DNA of 64,000 nucleotides, taken from Chersky-840 sp963794615. Lineage in GTDB: Bacteria; Actinomycetota; Acidimicrobiia; Acidimicrobiales; UBA8190. The notes beneath the pieces are model-generated. The model was not told the DNA's origin, did no database searches, and saw only the letters and a program-made list of their open reading frames with translations. The DNA is taken from NCBI GenBank assembly GCA_963794615.1, contig CAWCEP010000009.1, forward strand, positions 62,001 through 126,000, read 5' to 3'. The number at the start of each line of letters is the position of its first letter. The stretch's first letter is position 1. Position numbers and translations under genes: made by a program. Below, piece after piece: positions 43,386 through 52,900 of the stretch.

Positions 43386-43655
43386 CTAGGCGCTGCCGGT
43401 GCGCTCGCGATGGCTACACCCAGGCCAGCAGCAGGGCCGCCGCATCCCGTCCTCGAGCTCTTCTTGGGTTCGGCGGATGCGGCGCTCTCGCGTCCGGTCT
43501 TGCTTGGCGTTCTCGACCCAGCAAATGAATTCGTTGCGGGCCAGAGGCGTGATGTCCTTCCAGGCATCGAGAGCCGTGACGTTGGCAATCAGCGCCTGGC
43601 GGAGGTCTCCCGGAAGCTTGTGCACGACCCCACCGGGGACTCGCGGGCTGCTCAC
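43386..43655 (-). CDS. YdeI/OmpD-associated-like small protein
   Basis: 89 residues from GTG 43655. LPGDLRQALIANVTALDAWKDITPLARNEFICWVENAKQDRTRERRIRRTQEELEDGMRRPCCWPGCSHR is the C-terminal part of the YdeI/bacteriocin-protection family, where the RRI..T and basic tail are conserved. A longer YdeI relative is at 54575-55177. It overlaps no other gene. Confidence 0.8.
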   Translation of the reverse strand: MSSPRVPGGVVHKLPGDLRQALIANVTALDAWKDITPLARNEFICWVENAKQDRTRERRIRRTQEELEDGMRRPCCWPGCSHRERTGSA

Positions 43656-43688
43656 AGAGCCACGGTAGCGGTCGGGGCGCTGATCCGG

Positions 43689-43904
43689 GCGCGACGTGTC
43701 GTCGGGGTGCACGGGAGCATCGCGCTGACACGGTCGTTGTTGGAAGAGGGCCTGGTCGACGAACTGAGGCTTGTCGTTGCCCCGGCCCTGCACATGCACG
43801 GTCGAAGGCTCTTTGACCGAGGGTTGCCGAGGTGGCTGACGATGACCCGCCACGTCGCCTCTTCGTCCGGCTTCCTCCTGCTCGACTTCCACGTGGGTGA
43901 ATGA
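43689..43904 (+). pseudogene. C-terminal fragment of a RibD-type dihydrofolate reductase family protein
   Basis: VVGVHGSIALTRSLLEEGLVDELRLVVAPALHMHGRRLFDRGL and the terminal beta hairpin match the last third of the protein encoded at 33800-34360. The first two thirds, including the start codon region, are absent; the DNA upstream is occupied by the YdeI-like gene on the other strand. Interpreted as a deletion remnant. Confidence 0.6.
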
Positions 43905-43921
43905 ATGTGCGGGGCCACGCT

Positions 43922-45412
43922 TCACTCAGGCGTATACCCGCTGGGCCGGCCGTCCAAGATCACCGTCTTGGTCTCGAGGAAGGGGAGCAGGCCTTCGGTA
44001 CCGCCCTCACGCCCGATCCCGGATTGCTTGAACCCGCCGAACGAGACACTGAAGTCGGTGCGGAAGGCGTTGTGGCCTACGGTCCCCGAGCGGAGTTGAC
44101 GGGCCACCTCGCGCGCTCGGTCGACGTCATCGGTGAAGACCGAGGCGTTGAGTCCGTAGATGGTGTCGTTGGCGATCGCTATCGCCTGCTCCTCGTCGGC
44201 GGCGGGGATGACGCTGAGGACGGGGCCGAAGATCTCCTCCTGGGCGATGGACGAGGAGTTGTCGACGTTGCCGAAGACGGTGGGCTCGACGTAATAGCCG
44301 CGATCGAGGTGTTCTGGACGGCCGCCACCGGTCGCCAGAGTGGCCCCGGCCGCCCTTCCCTTGGCGATGTATCCCTCGACCCGGTCGCGCTGGCGTTCTG
44401 CGACGAGAGGTCCCATCTGCGTGGTGGCGTCGAAGGGGTCGCCCACGCGGACCTGGGAGAAGGCGCTCGCCAGCGCCTCGACCATCTCGTCGTGCCGATT
44501 CCGACTGACCACGATGCGCGTCAACGAGGAGCAAACCTGGCCGGTCATCATGCATTCGGCACGGGCCAGTGTGGCCGCCGCGGTCGAGATGTCCGCGTCA
44601 TCGAGAATGACGGCCGCCGACTTCCCGCCGAGCTCGAGGGTGCATCGGGCGATCCGCTCGCCACAGATTGACGCGATGCGCCGGCCTGCGGCGGTGGAGC
44701 CGGTGAAGGTGATCTTGTCGACGCCCGGGTCGCGGACCAACAGCTCAGAAACCTCCCGGTCGGCGGTGACGACATTGAGGACGCCCGGCGGGAGCCCGAC
44801 CGACTCGGCTACCTCGGCCACCACATACCCCTCGGCCGGGGCCTCAGGTGAGGACTTGAGGATGACCGTGCAGCCGGCCAGGAGAGCCGGTGCGACCTTG
44901 TAGCTGATGAGGGTCATCGGAGCGTTCCACGGGATGATGGCTCCGACGACACCCACCGGCTCGCGCACGAGCAGGCCGAACTCGCCTCCCGACGGGGTGA
45001 CCGGCTCCTCGAATGCAAAGGACTCGGCCAAACCGGCGTAATACTCGAACGTCGAGGCACAACCGATGCCCGCGTACTGCGCGATCGAGTGCAGGACGCC
45101 CGCCTCGCGGGGCCACACCTGGCCGAGGTCGGCGGTCCGTCGTTTCAACCCTTCCGCCATCGCCCGCAGGTAGCCGGCCCGCTCGGCGTGGGACATCCGG
45201 GGCCACGGCCCCTTGTCGAATGCCTCCCGGGCGGCCGTGACGGCGTTGGCGATGTCCATTTCCTGGGCCTCAGCCACCGTGAGGAAGATCTCCTCATTGG
45301 TGGAATCGATCACCTGAATGGTCGCGTCCGAAGACGGTTGGACCCATGCGCCACCGATGAAGAACCGGTCAGCATGCTTCAGCGAGGCAGCGGTCTCATT
45401 TGCCAGGGTCAT
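43922..45412 (-). CDS. Aldehyde dehydrogenase (NAD-dependent)
   Basis: 496 residues, full length. Signatures: VVGAIIPWNAPMTLISYKVAPAL, the cofactor loop ITFTGSTAAGRRIAS, catalytic Glu in LELGGKSAA, catalytic Cys in GQVCSSLTR, EEIFGPVLSV and the end GGFKQSGIGREGGTEGLLPFLETKTV. ATG 45412 is preceded by GGGGAGG. Closest in type to betaine/aromatic aldehyde dehydrogenases. It is not linked to the amine locus, and the neighbouring genes do not reveal the substrate. Confidence 0.93.
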   Translation of the reverse strand: MTLANETAASLKHADRFFIGGAWVQPSSDATIQVIDSTNEEIFLTVAEAQEMDIANAVTAAREAFDKGPWPRMSHAERAGYLRAMAEGLKRRTADLGQVWPREAGVLHSIAQYAGIGCASTFEYYAGLAESFAFEEPVTPSGGEFGLLVREPVGVVGAIIPWNAPMTLISYKVAPALLAGCTVILKSSPEAPAEGYVVAEVAESVGLPPGVLNVVTADREVSELLVRDPGVDKITFTGSTAAGRRIASICGERIARCTLELGGKSAAVILDDADISTAAATLARAECMMTGQVCSSLTRIVVSRNRHDEMVEALASAFSQVRVGDPFDATTQMGPLVAERQRDRVEGYIAKGRAAGATLATGGGRPEHLDRGYYVEPTVFGNVDNSSSIAQEEIFGPVLSVIPAADEEQAIAIANDTIYGLNASVFTDDVDRAREVARQLRSGTVGHNAFRTDFSVSFGGFKQSGIGREGGTEGLLPFLETKTVILDGRPSGYTPE

Positions 45413-45765
45413 CGACAATCCTCCCCACGTTCCCGACACGGGCGTTGGGCAGAATCTAGAGGACCGACCCCACGACCGCCATGGGGCGTTGCTGTGCCGC
45501 GTCGCAACAACGACGAGTCCCAGCTTTTCCGGTGGGTGGCCCCGGTGGAGCGGGGTCCCACCCCCGAACACCGATGGGCGAACCAGTTCGAATCGACGGA
45601 GCGTCACCGCCGGTGGGAGGCAGGCGGAGACCTATGCTCTGACCATGTCTTCACGGCTCGACGAGAGCTGGCGGCTCCTGGCCAGTCCGACGAGGCTGGC
45701 GGTGGATCGATGTGACGCCGTCCCCGCCCTCCGGGAAGTCGTGGACTGGCCGGCCCCCGTTGTCA
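45413..45765. other. Intergenic region with promoters, no confident gene
   Basis: A 44-codon frame beginning at ATG 45645 on the plus strand is the only candidate; it lacks homology and overlaps the next gene, so it is not called. The region must hold divergent promoters for the aldehyde dehydrogenase and the DMFase-like gene. Confidence 0.5.
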
Positions 45766-47286
45766 ATGGCCGAACCTGATCCGATGCCGACGATGGAGCG
45801 CGAGGTGGTTGCCGGGTACTGCTGGCCGCAATCGGTGCGTGCGGGCGACCAAGTTGGATTCCACATGTCGTCGTCGGGTGGACGGCCGGTGCGGGTCGAG
45901 GTGGCACGGATCGGCGTGCGACGCGGGGTCGTGTTCCGTGCCGACGCCGTCTCGACCGGCCAGCATGATACGCCAAGGGACGCTTCCTCGAAGGGGTGTG
46001 GGTGGCCGGTCGCTCTCACGATGGACGTGGACCCGACATGGCGGTCGGGTTACTACGAAGTAGTCATGGAGATCGACGTTGGCGAGAAGGTGCGGCGCGA
46101 CTACGCATTCTTCGTCGTGCGTCCTCTTCGGGGAGCTCGCATCGTGGTCGCGCTGACGACGAATACGTGGCACGCGTACAACGATTTCGGGGGGCCGAAT
46201 CTGTACACCGGTGGCACCCAGGTTGCCATGCAGCGACCGATGTCAGCGGGCTACCTCTACAAGCCGCCCGGCAAGGGCCGCCGCGTGACGGGGACGGGCG
46301 CGCCCGATCCGCAGAATGCCGCGCACGTCGGGTACATCCAGATCAACCACCTGTCGGGCTATGCCGGCTCAGCAGGCTGGCCCGACTGGGAGCTTCCCTT
46401 CATCGAGTGGGCCGAACGGGAGGGATTCGAGATCGGTGTGTGCACGAATGCTGATCTGGAAGAACACTCCGAGGTGTTGGACGGGGCGCGTCTCTATCTT
46501 TCGGTCGGCCACGACGAGTACTGGTCTCGCGGCATGCGAAGTACCGTCGAAACATTCATCGCGAACGGCGGCAACGCCGCGTTCTTCTCCGGCAATACCT
46601 CATTGTGGCAGGTGCGCCTCGAGGGCGACGATCACGACGTGATGGTCGGCTACAAGGGCTTCTTCAAGAGTGATCCACTCATGGGAACCGACCGCGAAGG
46701 GGAAGTCACGACGTTCTGGTCCGACGTCGTCGTGGGTCGCCCGGAGAACTCGATGACAGGCGTCTCGTTCACTCGTGGGGGCTACCACCGCATAGGTCGC
46801 AATGTGACTGCTGGCCTCGGTGGATACACCGTGCACCGCGCCGGTCACTGGATCTTCGACGGCACTGGGCTCGGCTATGGCGATGTGCTCGGTGCGGGCG
46901 CCACCGTCGTGGGCTACGAGTGCGATGGGTGTGTGTTCACCTACCGCGACGGGCTGCCGTATCCCACCGGCGAGGACGGCACGCCGTCGACCTTCGAGAT
47001 CCTCGGCACGTGTCCGACGCAACACTTCACACGCCAGACAGCACCTCGTCCGCCCAAGCCGGGCGAGCCGAGCGAGTTGGAGTACATCGCGTCACGTGTC
47101 TTCGGGACGCGCGACCCCGAGGCGATGGAACGCATCCGTCACGGCCACGCAGTGTTGGGTGCATATACCAACGCGGCGGGTGCAACGGTGGTCACGTCGG
47201 GGTCGACCGACTGGGCGCACGGGTTGGCAGAGCGAGACCCACAGATTGAACAGATCACCCGGAACGTCCTGGCAACGTTGGGGTAG
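45766..47286 (+). CDS. N,N-dimethylformamidase large-subunit-like protein
   Basis: About 506 residues from ATG 45766. An N-terminal beta domain (AGYCWPQSVRAGDQVGFHMSSSG) is followed by the DMFase core: RIVVALTTNTWHAYNDFGGPNLY, EREGFEIGVCTNADLEEHSEVLDGARLYLSVGHDEYWSRGMRSTVETFIANGGNAAFFSGNT and VTTFWSD. GHDEYWS and SGNT are conserved in this family. Authentic DMFase needs a small subunit; none is encoded next to it. Likely an amidohydrolase-like protein of unknown substrate. Confidence 0.82.
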   Translation: MAEPDPMPTMEREVVAGYCWPQSVRAGDQVGFHMSSSGGRPVRVEVARIGVRRGVVFRADAVSTGQHDTPRDASSKGCGWPVALTMDVDPTWRSGYYEVVMEIDVGEKVRRDYAFFVVRPLRGARIVVALTTNTWHAYNDFGGPNLYTGGTQVAMQRPMSAGYLYKPPGKGRRVTGTGAPDPQNAAHVGYIQINHLSGYAGSAGWPDWELPFIEWAEREGFEIGVCTNADLEEHSEVLDGARLYLSVGHDEYWSRGMRSTVETFIANGGNAAFFSGNTSLWQVRLEGDDHDVMVGYKGFFKSDPLMGTDREGEVTTFWSDVVVGRPENSMTGVSFTRGGYHRIGRNVTAGLGGYTVHRAGHWIFDGTGLGYGDVLGAGATVVGYECDGCVFTYRDGLPYPTGEDGTPSTFEILGTCPTQHFTRQTAPRPPKPGEPSELEYIASRVFGTRDPEAMERIRHGHAVLGAYTNAAGATVVTSGSTDWAHGLAERDPQIEQITRNVLATLG

Positions 47287-47351
47287 AGCTCGGCACGGAG
47301 CCCGCCCATGTCCTCGTTCGGGGATAGCTTCGGTGCTCGGTGGGCAAAGCC

Positions 47352-47825
47352 CTATGCGGTAGCCAGCTGGGTTAGGTGGGCCAGCGAGGTGCCCAAGTGC
47401 TCGGGCGGGAACGGCGGGAATCCGATGCGTTCTCGGATGGGGTCGGGGACTGCTGACCAGTCATAGGTGAGCGTGACCGTGGTGCTCGAGGGTCCCGCTG
47501 GCGCGAGGTCGTAGCGCCAGATCCAGCCGCCGAAGCCGAGGGTACCGTCGCCGGCGTCGTAGCCAGGTTTCCAGGAGATTGCTCTCGGCGGGTCGAACAC
47601 CTGGACCTGGTTGGCGATCTGGTAATTGCCGTCCGGATGGTTCGGATGGTACATGGCCATCCAGAAAATCTGCCCGGTGGTGGTCAGCGTCTTGCCGTCG
47701 TGGGGTTCGCGGACCCAGCCGGTGCCATCGATTGCCGCGTGCGTGGCTGGGTCGGCGAGCACGGCGAAGATGACTGCCGGCGCCGCATCGATGACGGCGG
47801 TGGCGCTGACGCTTTCGTCGACCAC
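47352..47825 (-). CDS. SRPBCC-family protein
   Basis: 157 residues. GTG 47825 has GGAGG seven bases upstream. SATAVIDAAPAVIFAVLADPATHAAIDGTGWV, MAMYHPNHPDGNYQIANQVQVFDPPRAISWKPGY and TVTLTYDWSAVPDPIRERIGFPPFPPEHLG define a polyketide-cyclase/START-like cup. Similar in layout to 27383-27877. It is 97 bp downstream of the copper protein gene on the same strand. Confidence 0.86.
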   Translation of the reverse strand: MVDESVSATAVIDAAPAVIFAVLADPATHAAIDGTGWVREPHDGKTLTTTGQIFWMAMYHPNHPDGNYQIANQVQVFDPPRAISWKPGYDAGDGTLGFGGWIWRYDLAPAGPSSTTVTLTYDWSAVPDPIRERIGFPPFPPEHLGTSLAHLTQLATA

Positions 47826-47922
47826 GGTGTCGCCTCCTGCGAGCCCCTCTACCGGCCTTGACGGGGGCCGGGATCGGAACTCATCGGTCGAGCTGCCCAG
47901 TCCCTGGACGCCGACAGCGCCG

Positions 47923-49134
47923 TCAGTCCCGGATGTTGAGCCCACCAGCCGGATGGGCCCAGTCCACGGTGGCATTCGGATTGAGCGGAACTTCCCAGAC
48001 GAGGCCGAGACACATCTCGTCGGAGGAGCCGTCACCCCAGGTGATGAAGTGGGGAGGCAGCTGACGCAGCGCCGGCAGGGTCTGGGCGAGCGTCGGGTTG
48101 TACGTGCAGTTCACCCGGATGGACTCGCCCGCGGTCACCTTGACCCAGTTCTTCAGGTTGTAGGCGCGCTGATAGTGAAAATTGTAGTCAGGGACGTTCA
48201 TGATCGTGTTTGCCTGAGACGTACCCGGGTTCAGGGTGAGCGTCTCTGACACGCCGGTCAGGTGCATGTGTGCCATGTCCCGAACGATGTAGCCGGCCTG
48301 ACCGATCTGCCAGGTACAGGTAGTCGAGTCCCCCACGGGCGGGTTCGCGACGTTTTCACCGCAGACCGTCTCCATACCCTCATCGAAGAGACCCATGTAG
48401 TTGCCGAAACGCTGGTCGAGATTCGCGATCTCAGCCTGTCGGTCACACAGCGGACCGGTAACCCCGGCGGGACAAGGGATGTTGGGGACGGCCACGACGG
48501 GTTGGATCGTGGTCGGTCGCAGATTGGCGGACGCGGGCACTGTCTGGAGCTGCACGCTCGGGCTCACGGGTTTGTCGCCGACGAGGAGGTTGTAATGGAC
48601 CTGCATGATGATCAGACTGCCCTTGGCCAGCGGTGTACCGGTGGTGAGGGGCAGGACGTCCTGGCCATGTCCGGGTGCCCACGCGCTGAGCCACGGCATG
48701 TCGAGGAACTGGCCCAGCCCACGCCCGAGAACCGGTGGCTCGCCGAAGCAGGTCCAGCCCGTGCCCCCGTTGTTGGCCGTCTCGGCCGCACTCACCAGCT
48801 CGGGCGGAACCAAGAAGAGGATCGCATGGTGAACCTCGACCGTCGATGGCCCCGTCCCGGGAAAGAACTGGCTGGCCACGATGAACGAATTTTGCTGGAC
48901 ATGGGGGTCCAGGAGCGTGCAGTGGTAGTCGTCCGTGCCCCCGTTCTGCGCCTGTGGCGTATAGGGGGTGGGCGATGTCATCGACAGGGTGGTCACGGCG
49001 GCATTGTCGATCAGCCGGGCCGAGTGGGCTGTCGGGGATGACGAGCAAGCGGCCAACAGGGACGCTGCCGCGATGCCGGCAAGGACACACGCGCCGACCC
49101 GCCACTGTCGGATCTTGGCGATTCGAGCAGGCAT
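47923..49134 (-). CDS. PHM/DBH-like copper type II ascorbate-dependent monooxygenase lipoprotein
   Basis: 403 residues with a lipobox LAAC (Cys30). Residues line up with peptidylglycine alpha-hydroxylating monooxygenase: His102-His103 in VHHAIL and His180 in QVHYN for the CuH site, His289-x-His291 in AHMH and Met374 in SSDEMC for the CuM site. Cys pairs (TLLDP preceded by YHC; GWTCF, IPCPAG, TVCGE, TTCTW) suggest disulfides. Such proteins are rare in bacteria. Predicted to be anchored on the outer face and to hydroxylate a C-H bond; substrate unknown. Confidence 0.83.
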   Translation of the reverse strand: MPARIAKIRQWRVGACVLAGIAAASLLAACSSSPTAHSARLIDNAAVTTLSMTSPTPYTPQAQNGGTDDYHCTLLDPHVQQNSFIVASQFFPGTGPSTVEVHHAILFLVPPELVSAAETANNGGTGWTCFGEPPVLGRGLGQFLDMPWLSAWAPGHGQDVLPLTTGTPLAKGSLIIMQVHYNLLVGDKPVSPSVQLQTVPASANLRPTTIQPVVAVPNIPCPAGVTGPLCDRQAEIANLDQRFGNYMGLFDEGMETVCGENVANPPVGDSTTCTWQIGQAGYIVRDMAHMHLTGVSETLTLNPGTSQANTIMNVPDYNFHYQRAYNLKNWVKVTAGESIRVNCTYNPTLAQTLPALRQLPPHFITWGDGSSDEMCLGLVWEVPLNPNATVDWAHPAGGLNIRD

Positions 49135-49670
49135 TTCGTGGCAGCTCCCTTTCGATCACGAGTGCGCTCAGGAGGAGCGCCACTGAGCGTAACCGATTCG
49201 CAACGAAGGCGGTCGGCGGCCCCTCTCGCCGTTCGGTAGGACGGGAGCGGCAGTTGTCGAGCGTGGTCGAGTGGACTCGAGCGCGCTGCCGTGGCTTCGA
49301 TCTCGATCTTGAGCTGCGGAAAGGCCAGTCGGGCTACGCCGAGAAGCGTCGAAGCGGGGAGATTGTCACCGAAAAAATCTGATGCGAGTGGTCCGAGCAC
49401 AGCGATCAACTCGTCGACGTCAGTCGTGTAGTAGTTGACCCTGACAACGTCAGAGGCGGCGAGTCCAGCGGCCGCCAGGACCGTGCCGAGATTCTCAAGG
49501 GCCTTCGTTACCTGGTGGCCCATGTCTGCGGAGGAAGGTGGCGACCCGTCTTCTCCAATACCGGTCTGCCCGGAGCAGATGAGGATTCGCTCAGCGCCTC
49601 TCATTGCTACTGCCTGCGAGAAGCCGAACGCCTTGGACCACTCCCAAGGGTTCACATCGGTTCGATCCAT
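49011..49670 (-). CDS. RidA-family protein with C-terminal extension
   Basis: 219 residues from ATG 49670. SQAVAMRGAERILICSGQTGIGEDGS, QVTKALENLGTVLAAAGLAASDVVRVNYYTTDVDELI, and PASTLLGVARLAFPQLKIEIEATAA form a complete RidA (YjgF) domain in about 135 residues. The rest is low-complexity and overlaps the start of the copper monooxygenase gene by 124 bp, so a missed stop through a frame error is likely. RidA proteins remove reactive enamines; the key Arg in VARLAF is near the usual position. Confidence 0.8.
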   Translation of the reverse strand: MDRTDVNPWEWSKAFGFSQAVAMRGAERILICSGQTGIGEDGSPPSSADMGHQVTKALENLGTVLAAAGLAASDVVRVNYYTTDVDELIAVLGPLASDFFGDNLPASTLLGVARLAFPQLKIEIEATAARSSPLDHARQLPLPSYRTARGAADRLRCESVTLSGAPPERTRDRKGAATKCLLESPRSDSGGSARVSLPASRQRPCWPLARHPRQPTRPG

Positions 49671-49923
49671 TGGACTTCCCCTCACCGGCGCGGTGGTGTC
49701 AGCGACCACGACACTAGGCGGGCGGCGTTTCGGTGACGAGGTGGAAGCCCACATCGCACAGAACCGGCCCTGGTGCGCTGCCCTCTTCGCGGATGGGGCG
49801 TGATGCCGTCCGCGACTACCAGCTGGTCGTCCTAGGCGTGGCTCACCGGCTCAACAGGTCGCTTTGTGACACCACCGTCAGGCGCCATCTACGATCTACG
49901 CACCGCTCGGCAAGGGAGCTGAG

Positions 49924-52900
49924 GTGGCGAACACGCAGACAGTCACGATCGTCTTCACCGACTTGGTCGGTTCCACGGCACTGTTGTCTCGCGTGGGCGA
50001 AGAGCGGGCCGAGGAACTTCGCCGCGAGCACTTCGGGATTCTTCGGGACACCATCAACCGGACCGGCTGCCGGGAGGTCAAGAACCTCGGTGACGGGCTG
50101 ATGATCGTGGCCGACAGCGCCGCCCAGGGAGCCGCTTGCGCTGTCGAGATCCAGCAGGCGTTCGTTGCCCGCAACCGCCGGGCGGGCGAACCACTCATGG
50201 TGCGGGTGGGAGTGTCGCTCGGGGATGCCGACGTGGAAGACGACGACTACTTCGGTGTCCCGGTCGTGGAGGCCGCTCGCCTGTGCGCTCATGCGGGAGG
50301 TGGCGAGATCCTCGTCGCCGACGTGGTGCGCCAACTGTCGGGAACACGAAGTGGCCTCGCCTTCGAGTCGGTCGGTCGGCTCGAGCTGAAAGGTCTCGAC
50401 AACCCGCTAGAGACGAGCCGGGTGGTCTGGGCGCCCGTGGATCCGATGGCGGAGCGGCCTCCCTTCCCGGTCCGCCTGGATGCGGCCCGCTCCGAGAACT
50501 TCGTCGGTCGAGGTGCCGAATCAGAGCGGTTGGTCGACACCTGGAAGACGGTGGTGGCCGACGGTGGGCTCCGCCCGATGCTTTTGGCCGGGGAGCCGGG
50601 GATCGGCAAGACCACCCTGGCGGCTCGCTTTGCCTCGGAGGCCTACGAACAAGGCGCCATCGTTCTCTACGGCCGCTGCGACGAGGATCTCGGCATCCCG
50701 TATCAACCCTGGATCGAAGCCCTCGCCCAGCTGGTGGAGGGAGTCTCCGAGACGGTGGTTGTGTCCCACGTAGCCGATCGCGGCGCACATCTGGCCAGGC
50801 TGGTGCCCCAGCTCGCCAAACGCATGGAGGTGGACGTCCCCGCCTCAGAAGACCCCGACAGCGAGCGCTTCGTGCTCTTCGGTTGCGTCGCCGACCTCCT
50901 CGCTCGCGCTTCGGTCGAGCATCCGGTGCTCGTGGTGCTCGATGACCTGCACTGGGCGGACCGGCCGAGTCTCCAGCTCCTGCGCCACCTGGCCACCGCC
51001 GAGACGCCCGTGCGCGTCGGCGTGCTCGGGACGTTTCGGGACTCGGATGTCGCGGCCGGGGATCCCCTGTCGGACCTGCTGGCCGGGTTGCACCGCGAGG
51101 GTGGCGCCGAGCGCATCGCCTTGAGCGGGCTGTCCGACCTCGATCTGCTGGCACTCCTCGAAAGCGTGGCCGGTCACGAGATGGACGAGGAGGGCGTGGC
51201 TCTTCGCGACGCACTGTTGGGCGAGACAGCCGGGAACCCGTTCTTTGTCGGTGAGATGGTGCGCCACCTGGCCGAAACCGGTGTCATTTATCAGCGCGAC
51301 GACGGCCGCTGGGTGGCAAGTGCGGATCTGCGCGCCGTGGGGCTCCCGGTGAGCGTGCGGGAGGTGGTAGGGAGGCGCCTGGCCCGCCTCGGGCCAGACA
51401 CCGAGCGCGTCCTGGCCTTGGCCTCTGTCATCGGCCGCGACTTCGACCTCCCCCTCCTCGCCACTGTGGCCCACGTGGAGGTGGACGCTCTCATCGACCT
51501 CTGCGACGCAGCCGTCGCCAACCGGGTGCTGCAGACGACCGACCACACCGATCGCTACACGTTCGCCCACGCATTGATCGAGCACACCCTCTACGACAGC
51601 CTCTCCCCGGCCCGCCGCGCCCGTGCCCACAGCGCAGTCGGCGAAGCGCTCGAAGCCCAGCTCGGCGCCGATCCCGGCGAGCGCACCGGCGAACTCGCCT
51701 ACCACTGGGCCGCCGCCGTCCAACCCGCCGACAGCACCAAGGCCATCCTCTATGCGCGACTGGCCGGCACCCGGGCCCTGGACCAGCTCGCCCCCGACGA
51801 GGCCGTCCGCTGGTACTCCCAAGCACTCGACCTCATCCACCGTGCCGCGCACCCCGACGACCGGCAACGGGCCGAGCTGCTGGTCGGCCTGGGCGAGGCG
51901 CAGCGCCAGTGCGGCATCGCGGAACACCGCGAGACACTCCTCGAGGCAGCCCACCTGGCCGACACGATCGACGACGTCGACCTGTTGGTGCGAGCAGTGA
52001 TCAGCAACAACCGGGGCTTCGCCAGCGTCATCGGTGGTGTCGATCACGAACGCATCGCCTTCATCGACCGAGCACTCGAAAGTGTCGGCGACTCACCCAC
52101 CGCCGAGCGGGCGCAACTTCTGGCGCTCTCCGCCGCGGAGCGTCTGTACCTGGATGATCTCCCCGAGCGGGTGGCCCTGGCCGAAGAAGCCGTGGCCGTC
52201 GCCCGCGATGTGGGTGATCCGGCGAAGTTCGCCTTCGCCGTGCAAAGAACCATGGCTTCGATCGCCCATCCGTCGACCCTCGCGCTGCGAGGCGCGTGGC
52301 TCGACGAGGTGCTCCAAATCGTCCACGAAGTCGATGACGCCGCGGTGCAGTACTGGTGTCACAACATAGGTGAGTGCCTTGCGCTGGAACGAGGCGATGG
52401 CGCTGCCATCGACACGCATCTGGGTCGCGAAGCCGAGATCGCGACACGGATACCCCACGCCTCGATCCGATGGAACCACACATTCCACCGGGCGTATCTC
52501 GCCGGGCTGCGCGGTGACCTGGCCGAGTATGAACGCCTGGCCGAAGCGGCCTTTTCGTTTGGGACGGAGAACGGTGAACCCGACGCCTTCACGATCTACG
52601 CCGTTCAGCTCGGCAATGTGCGGCACCATCAGGGCCGATTGCACGAGCTGATTCCTCTCGTGGAGCAGGTCCTCGCCGAGAGTCCGGCACTGCGCGCCTA
52701 TCGCGCCGTGCTCGTGCTCGCCAAAGCGCGCGCTGGGCTCGTTGCCGAAGCGAGGGTCATGCTCGACGAGGATCGAGCCGATGGCTTTCAGATGCCGAAG
52801 GACGTCGCGTGGAGCTTCGGTATGGGCTCTTGGATGGAAGCGGCCGCCGTCCTCGGCTCAGTTGAAGCTGCCCCGAATCTGCGAGCCCAGATCGTCCCGT

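Noticed and set aside
45645..45779. 44-codon plus-strand frame
   Set aside because: No ribosome site, overlaps the DMFase-like start, no recognised family.
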